Below, piece by piece: positions 7,632 through 16,121 of a DNA stretch of 64,000 nucleotides. The DNA is taken from NCBI GenBank assembly GCA_029008095.1, contig JAQXJB010000019.1, positions 124,001-188,000 on the forward strand. Reading direction: 5' to 3'. The notes beneath the pieces were generated by a model, which saw only the letters and a program-made list of their open reading frames with translations, ran no database searches and was not told where the DNA came from. Source of the stretch: Clostridiales bacterium. Its GTDB lineage: Bacteria; Bacillota; Clostridia; Oscillospirales; Oscillospiraceae. Made by a program: the position numbers and the translations under genes. The first letter of the stretch is position 1. Each line of letters opens with the position of its first letter.

Positions 7632-8000
7632 TTACCCGCGTGCTGCTCCCGGATATTCTTTCAGACCAATGAGCAGACAGTTTTCAATGTATGGCATATT
7701 CTTCTCGTCCAGATATGCCTTTAGCTCGTCGCTGCCCGCGCCGGGCTGGATGACGATGCATTCAAAGCTCTTTTCGCATTCCCGCATCAGCTTCAGACCC
7801 TTGGCGGGGTGGATGCACAAATCGATAATATCGACGTCGCCGGGGATGTCATTAAGGCTTGCCAGCTCCTTGCCCACGGCGTGCACTGTGTAACCGGCGG
7901 CGAGCATGGCGTTTTTTATCCTGCAGGCGTATTTCTCCGGGTTAAGCGTATCGCCAACGATGGCAAAGCGCTTCCGGCTCATTACTTCTTTAAGCGTCAT
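7632..8000 (-). CDS. CoA-binding domain (CoA_binding_2) protein
   Basis: This 122-residue single Rossmann domain has the pattern RFAIVGDTLNPEKYACRIKNAMLAAGYTVHAVG and DIIDLCIHPAKGLKLM, then CIVIQPGAGSDEL, as in the small YccU-type CoA-binding proteins. The ATG at 8000 is preferred to a longer start at 8051 because AGGAGG lies 7 bases before it. Function in the family is unresolved. Confidence 0.8.
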   Translation of the reverse strand: MTLKEVMSRKRFAIVGDTLNPEKYACRIKNAMLAAGYTVHAVGKELASLNDIPGDVDIIDLCIHPAKGLKLMRECEKSFECIVIQPGAGSDELKAYLDEKNMPYIENCLLIGLKEYPGAARG

Positions 8001-8058
8001 TGGGAGACCTCCTTGCTGTCTTTGATGACATTTTGAAGCATGAAAACGCAAATGTCAA

Positions 8059-8105
8059 GGGACAATGTCCCGGACAAATTGGGAACAGTTTAGGAACAAT
8101 GTCCC
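8059..8105. repeat. GGGACAATGTCCC dyad with a nearby half copy
   Basis: A 13-bp dyad at 8059-8071 is followed about 20 bp later by GGAACAATGTCCC (8093-8105). They lie upstream of the CoA-binding gene and could be regulator sites or remnants of a mobile element; I cannot tell which. Confidence 0.35.
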
Positions 8106-8152
8106 ACAAAATAAAGATAAAATATAAAGAAAAATACAGCAGATAAAAGGAA

Positions 8153-8174
8153 GGAAAAATGCCGCGCCTGCGGC
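8153..8174. terminator. Terminator-like hairpin after the agmatine operon
   Basis: GCCGC-GCCT-GCGGC hairpin with a T-run on the minus-strand exit and GTTTTC on the plus-strand exit. It lies beyond the palindromic repeat downstream of arcC. Confidence 0.6.
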
Positions 8175-8205
8175 GTTTTCTCCCTCTTGGGCAAGAACTT
8201 TTGCT

Positions 8206-8292
8206 GTTGGAAGCGAAAGAATCTCCGCACCGATTTGACTGCCGATGTGACGGCGGGTGCGGAGATTCTTCGCTGCGTTCAGAATGACGGTG
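8206..8292. repeat. Dispersed palindromic repeat, copy 2
   Basis: GAATCTCCGCACC and GGTGCGGAGATTC type arms enclose CTGCCGATGTGACGGCGG, and the element ends in CAGAATGAC. It shares the CTGCCGATGT core with copy 1 and the GAATCTCCG arm with copy 3. It fills most of the gap between arcC and the CoA-binding gene; no gene is supported in 8001-8358. Confidence 0.72.
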
Positions 8293-8358
8293 ATTTTTGC
8301 ATTTATGCGTGTTTTTATGCCGCGAAAATCATTTCATGTCAGCTAATGTTACACGCGC

Positions 8359-9297
8359 TTAAAGCGTGATAAGGGTGCCGCTTTCGTTGCGCATGGCCTG
8401 GGGCGCTTTCTCCAGCGAGGCAATGACTGCCCGCTTGCCCCAGCCGCTTTTTACGAAGCTGACGGCCGCTTCCACCTTGGGCAGCATGGAGCCCGCGCCG
8501 AATTGACCGGAGCGGATATACATTTCCGCCTCGCCGCTGCTCATCGTCTTTAGCTCCTCCTGCTCGGGTGTGCCGAAGTTTATGCAGACGTGGTCAACGG
8601 CGGTGAGGATAAAGAGATAGTCCGCGCCTACTACCTCCGCCAGCTTTGCGGAGGCGAAGTCCTTATCGATAACGGCGGAAACGCCGTGGAGGTCGCCGTA
8701 TTTATCTCGTGTCACGGGGATACCGCCGCCGCCGCAGGCTATGACGATATATTCGTTGTCCAGCAGGTTGAGGATAGATTTGCGCTCGGCGATGTCGATG
8801 GGCTTGGGCGAGGGAACGAAGCGTCTCCAGCCGCGTCCGGAGTCCTCGGCCATGTAAAGGCCGGACTCGGCGGCCATCATGGCCTTGGCGGTCTCCTCGT
8901 CATAAAATGCGCCGATGGGCTTGGTGGGGTTGCGGAAGGCCGGGTCGTTTTCGTCGACTATGACCTGTGTTACCACCGTGGCAACCTGCCAGGGCATTTT
9001 CTGCAGGCGCAGCTCTTTGGCGATGCCCTTCTGAAGATGATAGCCGATATAGCCCTGGCTCATTGCGGTGCATTCCTGCAGGGGCATGGCGGCTATCTTT
9101 TCGTTCACGCCGGAGGCAATGTCGAAAGCCAGATTTATCATGCCCACCTGGGGGCCGTTGCCGTGGCTTACAATGATCTCATGACCCTGGCTGATAAGAC
9201 CCACAAGGGCGGGGCAGGCCGCCTCTATCATCTGCTGCTGCTCGGCGGGCGTGTTGCCCAGAGCGTTGCCGCCGAGAGCGATAACAATTCTTGCCAT
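8359..9297 (-). CDS. arcC: Carbamate kinase
   Basis: The 312-residue protein begins ARIVIALGGNALG and contains VSHGNGPQVGMI, CGGGGIPV and DKDFASAKLA, all hallmarks of carbamate kinase (amino acid kinase fold). It converts carbamoyl phosphate plus ADP to ATP and carbamate, the energy-yielding last step of agmatine catabolism. It is the last gene of the four-gene agmatine operon, 12 bp after aguA, and corresponds to aguC of enterococci by position. Length is normal for the family. Confidence 0.96.
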   Translation of the reverse strand: MARIVIALGGNALGNTPAEQQQMIEAACPALVGLISQGHEIIVSHGNGPQVGMINLAFDIASGVNEKIAAMPLQECTAMSQGYIGYHLQKGIAKELRLQKMPWQVATVVTQVIVDENDPAFRNPTKPIGAFYDEETAKAMMAAESGLYMAEDSGRGWRRFVPSPKPIDIAERKSILNLLDNEYIVIACGGGGIPVTRDKYGDLHGVSAVIDKDFASAKLAEVVGADYLFILTAVDHVCINFGTPEQEELKTMSSGEAEMYIRSGQFGAGSMLPKVEAAVSFVKSGWGKRAVIASLEKAPQAMRNESGTLITL

Positions 9298-9309
9298 ACT
9301 CCGCCCGCC

Positions 9310-10413
9310 TTACTTATTGGCAGCGGGCTGCTGCTGGGTGATGCAGTGGATGTTGCCGCCGCCGAAGGCTACCTCGCGGCTGAGAACGCCGACGACCTCA
9401 CGGTCGGGGAACATCTCCTGCACCTGGCGGACAGCCAGTTCGTCGTTCTCGTCCTCGTACTGGGGGAGAATGACTGCGCCGTTGACGATGAGGAAGTTCA
9501 TATAGGAGGCTATGCTCACCTCGCCGTTTTCGCGGGGGATCGTGCCCTCCACGGCGTCGATGGTCTCCGCCCCCTCCAGGTAGCAGGGCTTTTTGGTCAG
9601 GCAGAGCTTGTGGATCTTGAGCTTTCTGCCCTTTGCGTCGGTGGCCTCGCTGAGAGTCTTGTAGGCCTCCTGAGCCTCACGGTAGAAGGGATGCTCGGTG
9701 TCCTCAGTCCAGATGCAGGCTACCTCGCCGGGAGCAACGAAGCAGGCCACGTCGTCTATGTGGCCGTTGGTCTCGTAGGGGTCGATGCCGTCCTTTATCC
9801 AGATGACCTTCTCGCAGCCAAGATACTCGCAGAGCATATTCTCTATCTGCTCCTTGCTCATATCGGGGTTGCGTCCCTCGGAGAGAAGACACATCTCCGT
9901 TGTCATGACGGTACCCTCGCCGTCCACGTGGATGGAACCGCCCTCAAGGACGAAGCCGGGAGTGTGATAGGAGTCCACGTTCTCGATCTCACATACCTTC
10001 TGGGCCACCTGACTGTCCTTTTCCCAGGGAAAGTAGAGGCCGTCTACCAGACCGCCCCAGGCGTTGAATTCCCAATCCACGGCGCGCAGGCCGCCCTTGT
10101 CGTTTACAAGAAAGGTGGGACCGCAGTCGCGTATCCAGGCATCGTTGCTCTCCATTTCCACAACGCGAACCTCGCCGGGAAGGCGGGAACGGGCGTTGAG
10201 ATACTGACAGGGGGAAACGCAGACGGTGACGGGCTCGAAACGCACTATGGCCTTGGCCACGTTGATGAACGCCTCCTGAGCGGGCTTTGCGCCGTTGCGC
10301 CAGTTGTCGTTGCGCTCGGGCCAGAGCATCCATACGCCGTCCTGCTTTTCAAATTCGGCAGGCATGCGGTAGCCGTCCTGCCGGGGAGTAGTGCCGATTA
10401 TTCTGTGTGCCAT
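9310..10413 (-). CDS. aguA: Agmatine deiminase
   Basis: 367 residues, the usual length. Seen: the WIRDCGPTF motif near 92-100, the NGHIDDVACF motif with catalytic His/Asp in the middle, and the C-terminal GGGNIHCITQQ with the nucleophilic Cys. It hydrolyses agmatine to N-carbamoylputrescine and ammonia in the cytoplasm. Its stop is 12 bp before arcC, and its start is 2 bp after the aguD stop, so the genes are translationally close. Confidence 0.97.
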   Translation of the reverse strand: MAHRIIGTTPRQDGYRMPAEFEKQDGVWMLWPERNDNWRNGAKPAQEAFINVAKAIVRFEPVTVCVSPCQYLNARSRLPGEVRVVEMESNDAWIRDCGPTFLVNDKGGLRAVDWEFNAWGGLVDGLYFPWEKDSQVAQKVCEIENVDSYHTPGFVLEGGSIHVDGEGTVMTTEMCLLSEGRNPDMSKEQIENMLCEYLGCEKVIWIKDGIDPYETNGHIDDVACFVAPGEVACIWTEDTEHPFYREAQEAYKTLSEATDAKGRKLKIHKLCLTKKPCYLEGAETIDAVEGTIPRENGEVSIASYMNFLIVNGAVILPQYEDENDELAVRQVQEMFPDREVVGVLSREVAFGGGNIHCITQQQPAANK

Positions 10414-10415
10414 TG

Positions 10416-11801
10416 TTATTCTCCTTTGATTTTTTTGTTTTTCCTGCCGATGCCGATGAGTATCTCACCGATGATGATGCTGATAACCGAGCCTATGGTT
10501 ATTGGCAGGAAGTAAGCCAGCGTCTCCGGGTCGGAGGACATGGGTACCGCTGTGAAGATGATGGAAATGATGATGAGTATCATGGGAACATAGGCGATGA
10601 CCTTGAGCCATGCTCCGCCGCCGGGCACCCGGAAGGGACGCTCGGTGTCCGGGTCATCTCTGCGCAGCTTGAGAAAAGAGGGAAAGACGGGGACGTAGCT
10701 GAGCAGCAGCATTACCAGGTTCAGGGCGAAAAAGCTCCAGAAAAGGGAGGAATCGGGAGCCAGCCTTTCTATGACCACGCCCAGCAGACAGATAATGGAG
10801 GCCACGATGCCGGATACCAGAGCCGAGCCTACGGGCATATCGTTTTTCGCCCAGCGCTTGGCGAACACCCGGGGCATGTCGTGGTTATCTGCCGCGTAGG
10901 CCGCCGTGGAGTTGACGCCCATTGACCAGGATATCATGTTGCCGAAAAGGGTGATGAGAAACAGCAGCGCTACCGCGCCCACGAATACGCCGCCGGTGCG
11001 GCCTGTGATGAGGGAGACCGCGTCGATAAGGCCGGAGTCAACGCTGATGTCATGGGTGGGAACTGCCGCGCCTATACCAAAGGCGGAGAAGAGGTAGATA
11101 GCGGCGATGACGATACCGCCGGTGATGATGGCCTGGGGTATCTGCCGGCGGGGGTCGCGCATATTGTCCGCATAGGTGCAGACCACCTCAAAGCCAAGGA
11201 AATTGAAGATGATGACCGAGATATAGGAAAGGCTGTCAAGGTCAAAGCTGGGGAGGAAGGTGCGCGCATCCATGCTGTTGACAAAGCCGTTGCGGATAAC
11301 GTAGTAGATACCCAGAACGCCTACGGTCACGGCCAGTATTATTTTGATTGCCGCGCTGACGTTCAGAATGACGATGCTGTCGCAGACAGGATAGAAGGCG
11401 ATGACCGTGACTATCCAGATGAAGAGAAGCTGAATGGCAAGGCTGGCCACGGTGCTGAATTCATAGCCGGTGATATAGCTCAGCAGGTCGGGACACATTA
11501 CCGCCAGAGAGGCCATCCAGAGCGGAAAGTTTATCCAGTAGTACCAGGAGGCGCGGGCGCCCCATTTGGATGTGGGATAGGCCTTGTTTATCCAGTCGTA
11601 TAGTCCGCCGTCGCCGGGATAGGTGGTTCCCAGCTCAGAGGATATGAGACCATAGGGCAGCAGAAACGCGATTATCATGAATATCCACCAGAAGTATTGG
11701 CTGTTTCCGATGGACGCCACGGGCGCTGCCGCCTCGGCCACGAATACCACGCAGATAACAGAGAGGATAACGTCGGCCAGACGAAATTTTTTTGTATTCA
11801 T
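10416..11801 (-). CDS. aguD: Agmatine/putrescine antiporter (APC family)
   Basis: 461 residues with about 12 membrane segments and APC-family features, including an N-terminal helix followed by SELGTTYPGDGGLYDWI and a FLGFEVVCTYADNMRDPRRQIPQA stretch in the middle. Located between ptcA and aguA, it would exchange external agmatine for internal putrescine, as in the enterococcal aguBDAC operon. Specificity is inferred from context; sequence alone says amino acid/polyamine antiporter. Confidence 0.9.
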   Translation of the reverse strand: MNTKKFRLADVILSVICVVFVAEAAAPVASIGNSQYFWWIFMIIAFLLPYGLISSELGTTYPGDGGLYDWINKAYPTSKWGARASWYYWINFPLWMASLAVMCPDLLSYITGYEFSTVASLAIQLLFIWIVTVIAFYPVCDSIVILNVSAAIKIILAVTVGVLGIYYVIRNGFVNSMDARTFLPSFDLDSLSYISVIIFNFLGFEVVCTYADNMRDPRRQIPQAIITGGIVIAAIYLFSAFGIGAAVPTHDISVDSGLIDAVSLITGRTGGVFVGAVALLFLITLFGNMISWSMGVNSTAAYAADNHDMPRVFAKRWAKNDMPVGSALVSGIVASIICLLGVVIERLAPDSSLFWSFFALNLVMLLLSYVPVFPSFLKLRRDDPDTERPFRVPGGGAWLKVIAYVPMILIIISIIFTAVPMSSDPETLAYFLPITIGSVISIIIGEILIGIGRKNKKIKGE

Positions 11802-11836
11802 TTGGTTCTCCTTGCTAAATGCCGCTCAGACAAATA

Positions 11837-12847
11837 TTATTTATAAATTCTGCAGCAGAGAAAGCGGTCAAGCTCCTCCTTGGCGGCGGCAATCTGAAGC
11901 TCAGAGTGATCCTCAAAGCAGCGGGTGAAGTAGACAAGCAGGCCGCGCATTGCGGTCAGGCGGTTTCCGGCCTGCTCCCAGCAGAGGGAGGAATCGGAGT
12001 CGGCCACCTCGTCGGTGACCTCCTCGCCGCGGGTGGCGGGCAGACAGTGGAGGAATTTGCAGCCGATGCTGCCCAACTGCATAAGCTCCCTGTTCACCTG
12101 ATAATCGTGGAATACGCGCACGCGCTCCTCCTTGGGCATCTCGTTCTCATAAAGGCCGTACCAGACGTCGGTATAGATGAAGTCCGCGCCCTTTACGGAA
12201 TTTCTGTCGTCCGTGACCTCGTAGGTGCCTCCGGAGAGCCTGCAGTTGGCTTCGAGTATCTCCTTGTGGCATTCATTGAGCTGATGGCTCGCGGGGCCGT
12301 ACTGAACGAAGTGCATGCCCAGCTTTGTAGTGATGAAGGCCAGGGAAGCGCAGACCTGAGTGGCGTCGCCAACAAAGACTACCTTGCAGTCCTCAAGACG
12401 CTTGCCCTGGGGCAAATGTTCCATAATGGTGCAGAGGTCGCCAATCTCCTGGGTGGGATGGTTGTAGTCGCTCATGCCGTTTATAACGGGGATCGAGCAG
12501 GAATTTGCCAGTTCCACGATGGTGTCGTGGCTGATAACGCGGGCCATAACGATGTCCACCAGCTTAGAAAGCACCTTGCCGGTGTCGCCTATGGTTTCGT
12601 GGCCGCCGAGCTGTATCATGCCGGGTCCGAGGTACTGGGCGTGACCGCCCATCTGGCTCATTGCGGTCTCAAAGGAGACACGGGTGCGGGTGGAGGACTG
12701 CTGGAATATCATGCCCAGAGTCTTGTTCTTCATGAAGGGGGGATAATAGCCGTTTTTGATGGCCTTTTTGATGGCCAGTGAAAGCTCGATAATGTCAAGA
12801 AGCTCCTGCTTTGTAAATTGATTGGTGTCAATGAAATCCTTTACCAT
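11837..12847 (-). CDS. ptcA: Putrescine carbamoyltransferase
   Basis: 336 residues from the ATG at 12847, chosen because AGGAGG lies 8 bases upstream; a longer start at 12901 lacks a site. Seen: carbamoyl-phosphate motif SSTRTR near residue 54, HPTQ, and HCLPA near 270. The ornithine carbamoyltransferase SMG loop is not evident, and the C-terminal helix is compatible with the putrescine enzyme. It splits N-carbamoylputrescine with phosphate into putrescine and carbamoyl phosphate. It is the first gene of the operon, the same order as enterococcal aguBDAC. No aguR-type regulator is adjacent. Confidence 0.93.
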   Translation of the reverse strand: MVKDFIDTNQFTKQELLDIIELSLAIKKAIKNGYYPPFMKNKTLGMIFQQSSTRTRVSFETAMSQMGGHAQYLGPGMIQLGGHETIGDTGKVLSKLVDIVMARVISHDTIVELANSCSIPVINGMSDYNHPTQEIGDLCTIMEHLPQGKRLEDCKVVFVGDATQVCASLAFITTKLGMHFVQYGPASHQLNECHKEILEANCRLSGGTYEVTDDRNSVKGADFIYTDVWYGLYENEMPKEERVRVFHDYQVNRELMQLGSIGCKFLHCLPATRGEEVTDEVADSDSSLCWEQAGNRLTAMRGLLVYFTRCFEDHSELQIAAAKEELDRFLCCRIYK

Positions 12848-12985
12848 GATCGTTCCTCCTGAAAAAGATAAGAATATATTTGGCGATATTAGTCTTGACA
12901 TTTTCGATGAAATTATTTATTTGCTTTTTCCGCGTTTTCTCAGTCTGCAGTGCGGAGAAAACGGCAGGACGGGAATCATAGAAAT

Positions 12986-13013
12986 ATCCCCGCATTGATG
13001 CCAACGCGGGGAT
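12986..13013 (-). terminator. Hairpin after the DUF4317 gene
   Basis: ATCCCCGC / GCGGGGAT stem with a 12-base loop; the minus-strand exit is only ATTTC, so termination may be partial. Confidence 0.55.
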
Positions 13014-13048
13014 GTGAATAAATCTATGCTTTGCAGCGGTGAGGCTGC

Positions 13049-14185
13049 TTATTCGTTTATTTGTATATTTACGCCGTTTACCTCAACGCCCTGGTCGGCG
13101 CTTATCAGGATGTACTTCATGCCGTTGATCACGCGGGTCTCTATGAGGTCGCTGCGCTCGGGATTGACGTGGATGACCACGTCAGGGGTGCGAAGCTCAA
13201 ATTGACGTTTATTTATAATGTTGTGAGGGACGAGGGCGGTGTCCTCTCCGAACTCGGAGTTGAAGCGCTCTTCAAAGGCGTTCGCGTGCGCTTCGGAAAT
13301 GCCGCAATCCTCCAGAATACGGCGAACCTCGCCCTTGGAAACGGTGAGCGGCTCCTCTTCCCGCGCCTCCTTGTGTATATCGATGCGCTCGGATATCCTG
13401 TCATGGACGGTCTGCACCAGCTCGTAGTTGCATTCGTCCTCAAGGGCTTCGGACAGCAGACCCCGGAAGGTCTCCTTCTGCTCGTCTGCGGGGCGGGGCA
13501 TATCCGTTCTGAACATGGCCTCAATGAAGGCGTCCTGTCTTACGGCGGTGTTCTTTGTGTAATAGAGCGCGTTATGAATATTGGCGCGGCGGCCGTCAAA
13601 GGCGGGAAATAGGAAGCCAAGCTCAGGCGCGGACACCACCCAATCAATGTCGCGGCGGTGGAATTCGTTGGTGTCGCTGCGGTAGCTCAGAGCGGGCTTG
13701 GCCATTTTCACGGGGCAGACGGCGCAGAGTATGTAGGAGAAGCTCTGGGTGGAACTGTCCCGGTCAATGTTTCCGTCCCCGGAGCGCCAGGGAACGTCGT
13801 AAACATCGTGTGCCAAAAGAATGAGGAAGTTGCCTTCCATGTCTATGCTGTCCTTTGCCAGAGCAAAAAATTCCTCTATCCTTGCCTCATCCTTCAGTCC
13901 GGAGTCTCGCAGCTCCATCAGGCGGCGGTGCTCCTCCGCTCCGTCCATGACCTGCCGTGTGGTGAAGGCCACGTCCAGCAGATTCTGGCCGGGAGTGCCC
14001 GCAAGGCTTCGCTTGAAGATGGTAAGGTAGGCTTTTGCCTCCTCCTCGGAGATTATGCCGAGGGACTGGCTGAATTGGGAGATTATCTCCCGCTTTTCGT
14101 TTACATAGCAGCCGAATATCTGAGTGATGCTGCTCTTATCCGGGGTGAGCCGGCGGCGTATTTCGGCGATTTCTTTTTCGTTCAT
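13049..14185 (-). CDS. DUF4317 domain protein
   Basis: 378 residues from the ATG at 14185, which has AGAGGT upstream; the in-frame start at 14260 does not. The sequence (MNEKEIAEIRRR..., FGCYVNEKREII, SYRSDTNEFHRRDIDWVV, ELGFLFPAFDGRRANIHNALYYTKN) matches the DUF4317 family known from Clostridia, which has no assigned function. There is no signal peptide or membrane segment, so it is cytoplasmic. The C-terminus ends in a beta-rich segment (VNGMKYILISADQ-like). It is monocistronic. Confidence 0.85.
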   Translation of the reverse strand: MNEKEIAEIRRRLTPDKSSITQIFGCYVNEKREIISQFSQSLGIISEEEAKAYLTIFKRSLAGTPGQNLLDVAFTTRQVMDGAEEHRRLMELRDSGLKDEARIEEFFALAKDSIDMEGNFLILLAHDVYDVPWRSGDGNIDRDSSTQSFSYILCAVCPVKMAKPALSYRSDTNEFHRRDIDWVVSAPELGFLFPAFDGRRANIHNALYYTKNTAVRQDAFIEAMFRTDMPRPADEQKETFRGLLSEALEDECNYELVQTVHDRISERIDIHKEAREEEPLTVSKGEVRRILEDCGISEAHANAFEERFNSEFGEDTALVPHNIINKRQFELRTPDVVIHVNPERSDLIETRVINGMKYILISADQGVEVNGVNIQINE

Positions 14186-14251
14186 TTCAAAGTACCTCTT
14201 AAGTAATTGCAGATTAAAACGGTGGGTTTTGCGAAAACCGGTGCGGGGAAT

Positions 14252-14280
14252 ATAATACAATATTTTGTCCGTTTTTCCAA
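14252..14280 (-). promoter_or_regulatory. Predicted promoter of the DUF4317 gene
   Basis: On the minus strand TTGGAA, 17 bp, TATTAT, 66 bp before the start. Confidence 0.6.
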
Positions 14281-14311
14281 GGAGAATTTTGCATTATATA
14301 TATGCTTGTGA

Positions 14312-14340
14312 TTGACAATCGATTTATTATGTGATTAAAT
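14312..14340 (+). promoter_or_regulatory. Predicted promoter of the MoaF-like pair
   Basis: TTGACA, 17 bp, TTAAAT, 61 bp before the first start codon, in an AT-rich divergent region. Confidence 0.6.
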
Positions 14341-14401
14341 GTATATATCATATTGCGCCGGTTTTTCCGGCTTAGAAAAATTCGATTGGAGATGAACGGT
14401 T

Positions 14402-15262
14402 TTGAATCTCAGAGATTATCCACGTCCGTTTTATGCCATCAATCAGTTCTGCCAGGCTCACTGCAGCGAACTGAAGGGACAGAGCTTCAACTTTGTCATG
14501 GATGGCGGTTATGACTACGCCCTTAACTTTACCGGCGACACCACTCTCACCTGGAGTATTGACGGCTCCGAGCCCAAGGAGGCCACCTTCGAGTGCGTCA
14601 AGGGCGACGAGACCACCTACCTTGTGGACTTTGACGTTGTTGAGACCCTGAATACCGATAAGCGCGCCAACGAGCTTTTCGTTATCGATCTGGAGCAGCG
14701 CCTTGTGACCCGCGTTTACTGCTACATAGGCTACAATAAGCGCCTGCCCTTCCTCGTAAAGAGCGAGTATGACTTCGGCGCTATCGTGGTAGAGGGCAAG
14801 GAGACTCCCTTCCGCCGCCACTGCTATTCCTCCGAGCTTGCCGGCACCTGCGTGGAGTGGCACTGGAACTTTGAAATGTGGACTCACCACAAGTACTATG
14901 ACTCCGATTATTACACTCTGACCTGGCCTGATGACAGCGCCGCTGTCCAGAACCTGGGCGGCCCCTTCGAGAAGCTTCCCTCTCACGATGATGTTACCCG
15001 CGTTATCAAGATCAAGGATACCATGTATCTCTTCTGCCTCACCGAGGAGCTCATGGAGCGTGTCCTGCAGGGCCCCGTGTTCCGCTGCAACAACATGATA
15101 TTCCTGCAGAACTACGACCGCATGTATCATGCAGGCCGTACCTTCGGCACCATCATGGCAGACGGCAAGCCCGTTCCCTGCCGCACCCTCTTCGGCTCTT
15201 TCGGCAACCCCATCAAGCTTCCCGATTCCGTGCTGTATGCTGAAAACGCATACACGGTCTGA
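14402..15262 (+). CDS. MoaF-like beta-barrel protein 1
   Basis: The 286-residue protein starts at a TTG about 10 bases after GGAG; no better in-frame ATG exists. Two repeats of a beta-rich module are visible: a glycine/aromatic strand set (NFVMDGGYDYALNF, TTLTWSID, TTYLVDFDVVE, RLVTRVYCYI) and a second half ending in CRTLFGSFG. This resembles the MoaF/lipocalin-like domain proteins, named for a gene near molybdenum cofactor loci but of unproven function. It is cytoplasmic with no signal peptide. It is followed 27 bp later by a shorter paralogue. Codon use is highly biased, implying strong expression (inference). Confidence 0.62.
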   Translation: MNLRDYPRPFYAINQFCQAHCSELKGQSFNFVMDGGYDYALNFTGDTTLTWSIDGSEPKEATFECVKGDETTYLVDFDVVETLNTDKRANELFVIDLEQRLVTRVYCYIGYNKRLPFLVKSEYDFGAIVVEGKETPFRRHCYSSELAGTCVEWHWNFEMWTHHKYYDSDYYTLTWPDDSAAVQNLGGPFEKLPSHDDVTRVIKIKDTMYLFCLTEELMERVLQGPVFRCNNMIFLQNYDRMYHAGRTFGTIMADGKPVPCRTLFGSFGNPIKLPDSVLYAENAYTV

Positions 15263-15289
15263 TTCGGTGAAAGAAAGGAGATACAAAGC

Positions 15290-15982
15290 ATGAGAAACTA
15301 TACTTATGTTGATGGCGGCGTATTGATAAAGTCCAAGGCCAACATGGCCGAGCAGTACGGCATTGGCCAGTACCGTTACCCCCTTAACTATGAGCTGGCC
15401 GGCCAGACCATCACCGCCGTTGCCGGAGATAAGGAATATACCCTGGACTTCAAGTGCAAGGTAAACGTTCTCTTCAACGGCATGCTCACCCCCTACGAGT
15501 GCATCAAGTGCGCTCCCGACCTCTACTTCGTTCGTGTCGGCTTCGATGTAGCCGTTATCGATAAGAAGAACTCCGCCGTTACCCTCATCGTTGAGGGCGA
15601 TTACGTTATGGCCACCATCAAGGGCACCGAGGGCGCTGTTGCTCATACATGGGCGGGCGACGAGATGGTCGGTACCAATGTCCGCTGGGTATTGGGCTGC
15701 GGCCGCTATGTCAACCAGGAGTTCGTATCCGAGGATAAGGTGAAGGCTGCCTGGGCTCCCAGAGACGGAAAGGTTGCCGAAAATCCCTATAAGGCCGTTA
15801 AGATCGGCGGTCCCTACTATCTGGTGGATATGAAGAGCGACATTCTCAAGGATGTTTGCGCTCCCTTCTTTACCGACCATGTCATCATGGTTCAGGACTA
15901 TGACCGCTGCATGGCTTTCGGCTGCGTATTCGGTAAGGGCTTTGACCCCATCATGATTACCGGCTATGCAAAGTTCCTGTAA
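15290..15982 (+). CDS. MoaF-like beta-barrel protein 2
   Basis: 230 residues, AAAGGAG 8 bases before the ATG. It shares with its upstream neighbour the strand pattern AGQTITAVAGDKEYTLDF, LYFVRVGFDVAVIDKKNSAVTLIVEGDYV and a C-terminal MVQDYDRCMAFGCVFG that parallels LQNYDRMYHAGRTFG in the first protein, so the two are paralogues from tandem duplication. It is probably the same lipocalin-like fold. The substrate or ligand is unknown. Both genes share a promoter and end at one strong terminator. Confidence 0.6.
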   Translation: MRNYTYVDGGVLIKSKANMAEQYGIGQYRYPLNYELAGQTITAVAGDKEYTLDFKCKVNVLFNGMLTPYECIKCAPDLYFVRVGFDVAVIDKKNSAVTLIVEGDYVMATIKGTEGAVAHTWAGDEMVGTNVRWVLGCGRYVNQEFVSEDKVKAAWAPRDGKVAENPYKAVKIGGPYYLVDMKSDILKDVCAPFFTDHVIMVQDYDRCMAFGCVFGKGFDPIMITGYAKFL

Positions 15983-16005
15983 TTTGTAACGGGAAAACCG
16001 CATTG

Positions 16006-16042
16006 AAAAGACTGCCGCAAGACATTGTTGCGGCAGTCTTTC
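16006..16042 (+). terminator. Terminator of the MoaF-like pair
   Basis: AAAGACTGCCGCAA / TTGCGGCAGTCTTT, a 14-bp perfect stem. Confidence 0.88.
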
Positions 16043-16121
16043 ATGTATCGGGAAATGAACCGGGGCTGGGGCTATGCCTGCCCGCTGCGCCCGGTTTTTC
16101 CCGGCAGAAAGAAGGAGAACC

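Noticed and set aside
8590..10515. Long open frame (641 codons) on the plus strand
   Set aside because: It is antisense to arcC and aguA, both with intact motifs, and its translation is low-complexity with no recognisable domain; high-GC codon bias makes such shadows.
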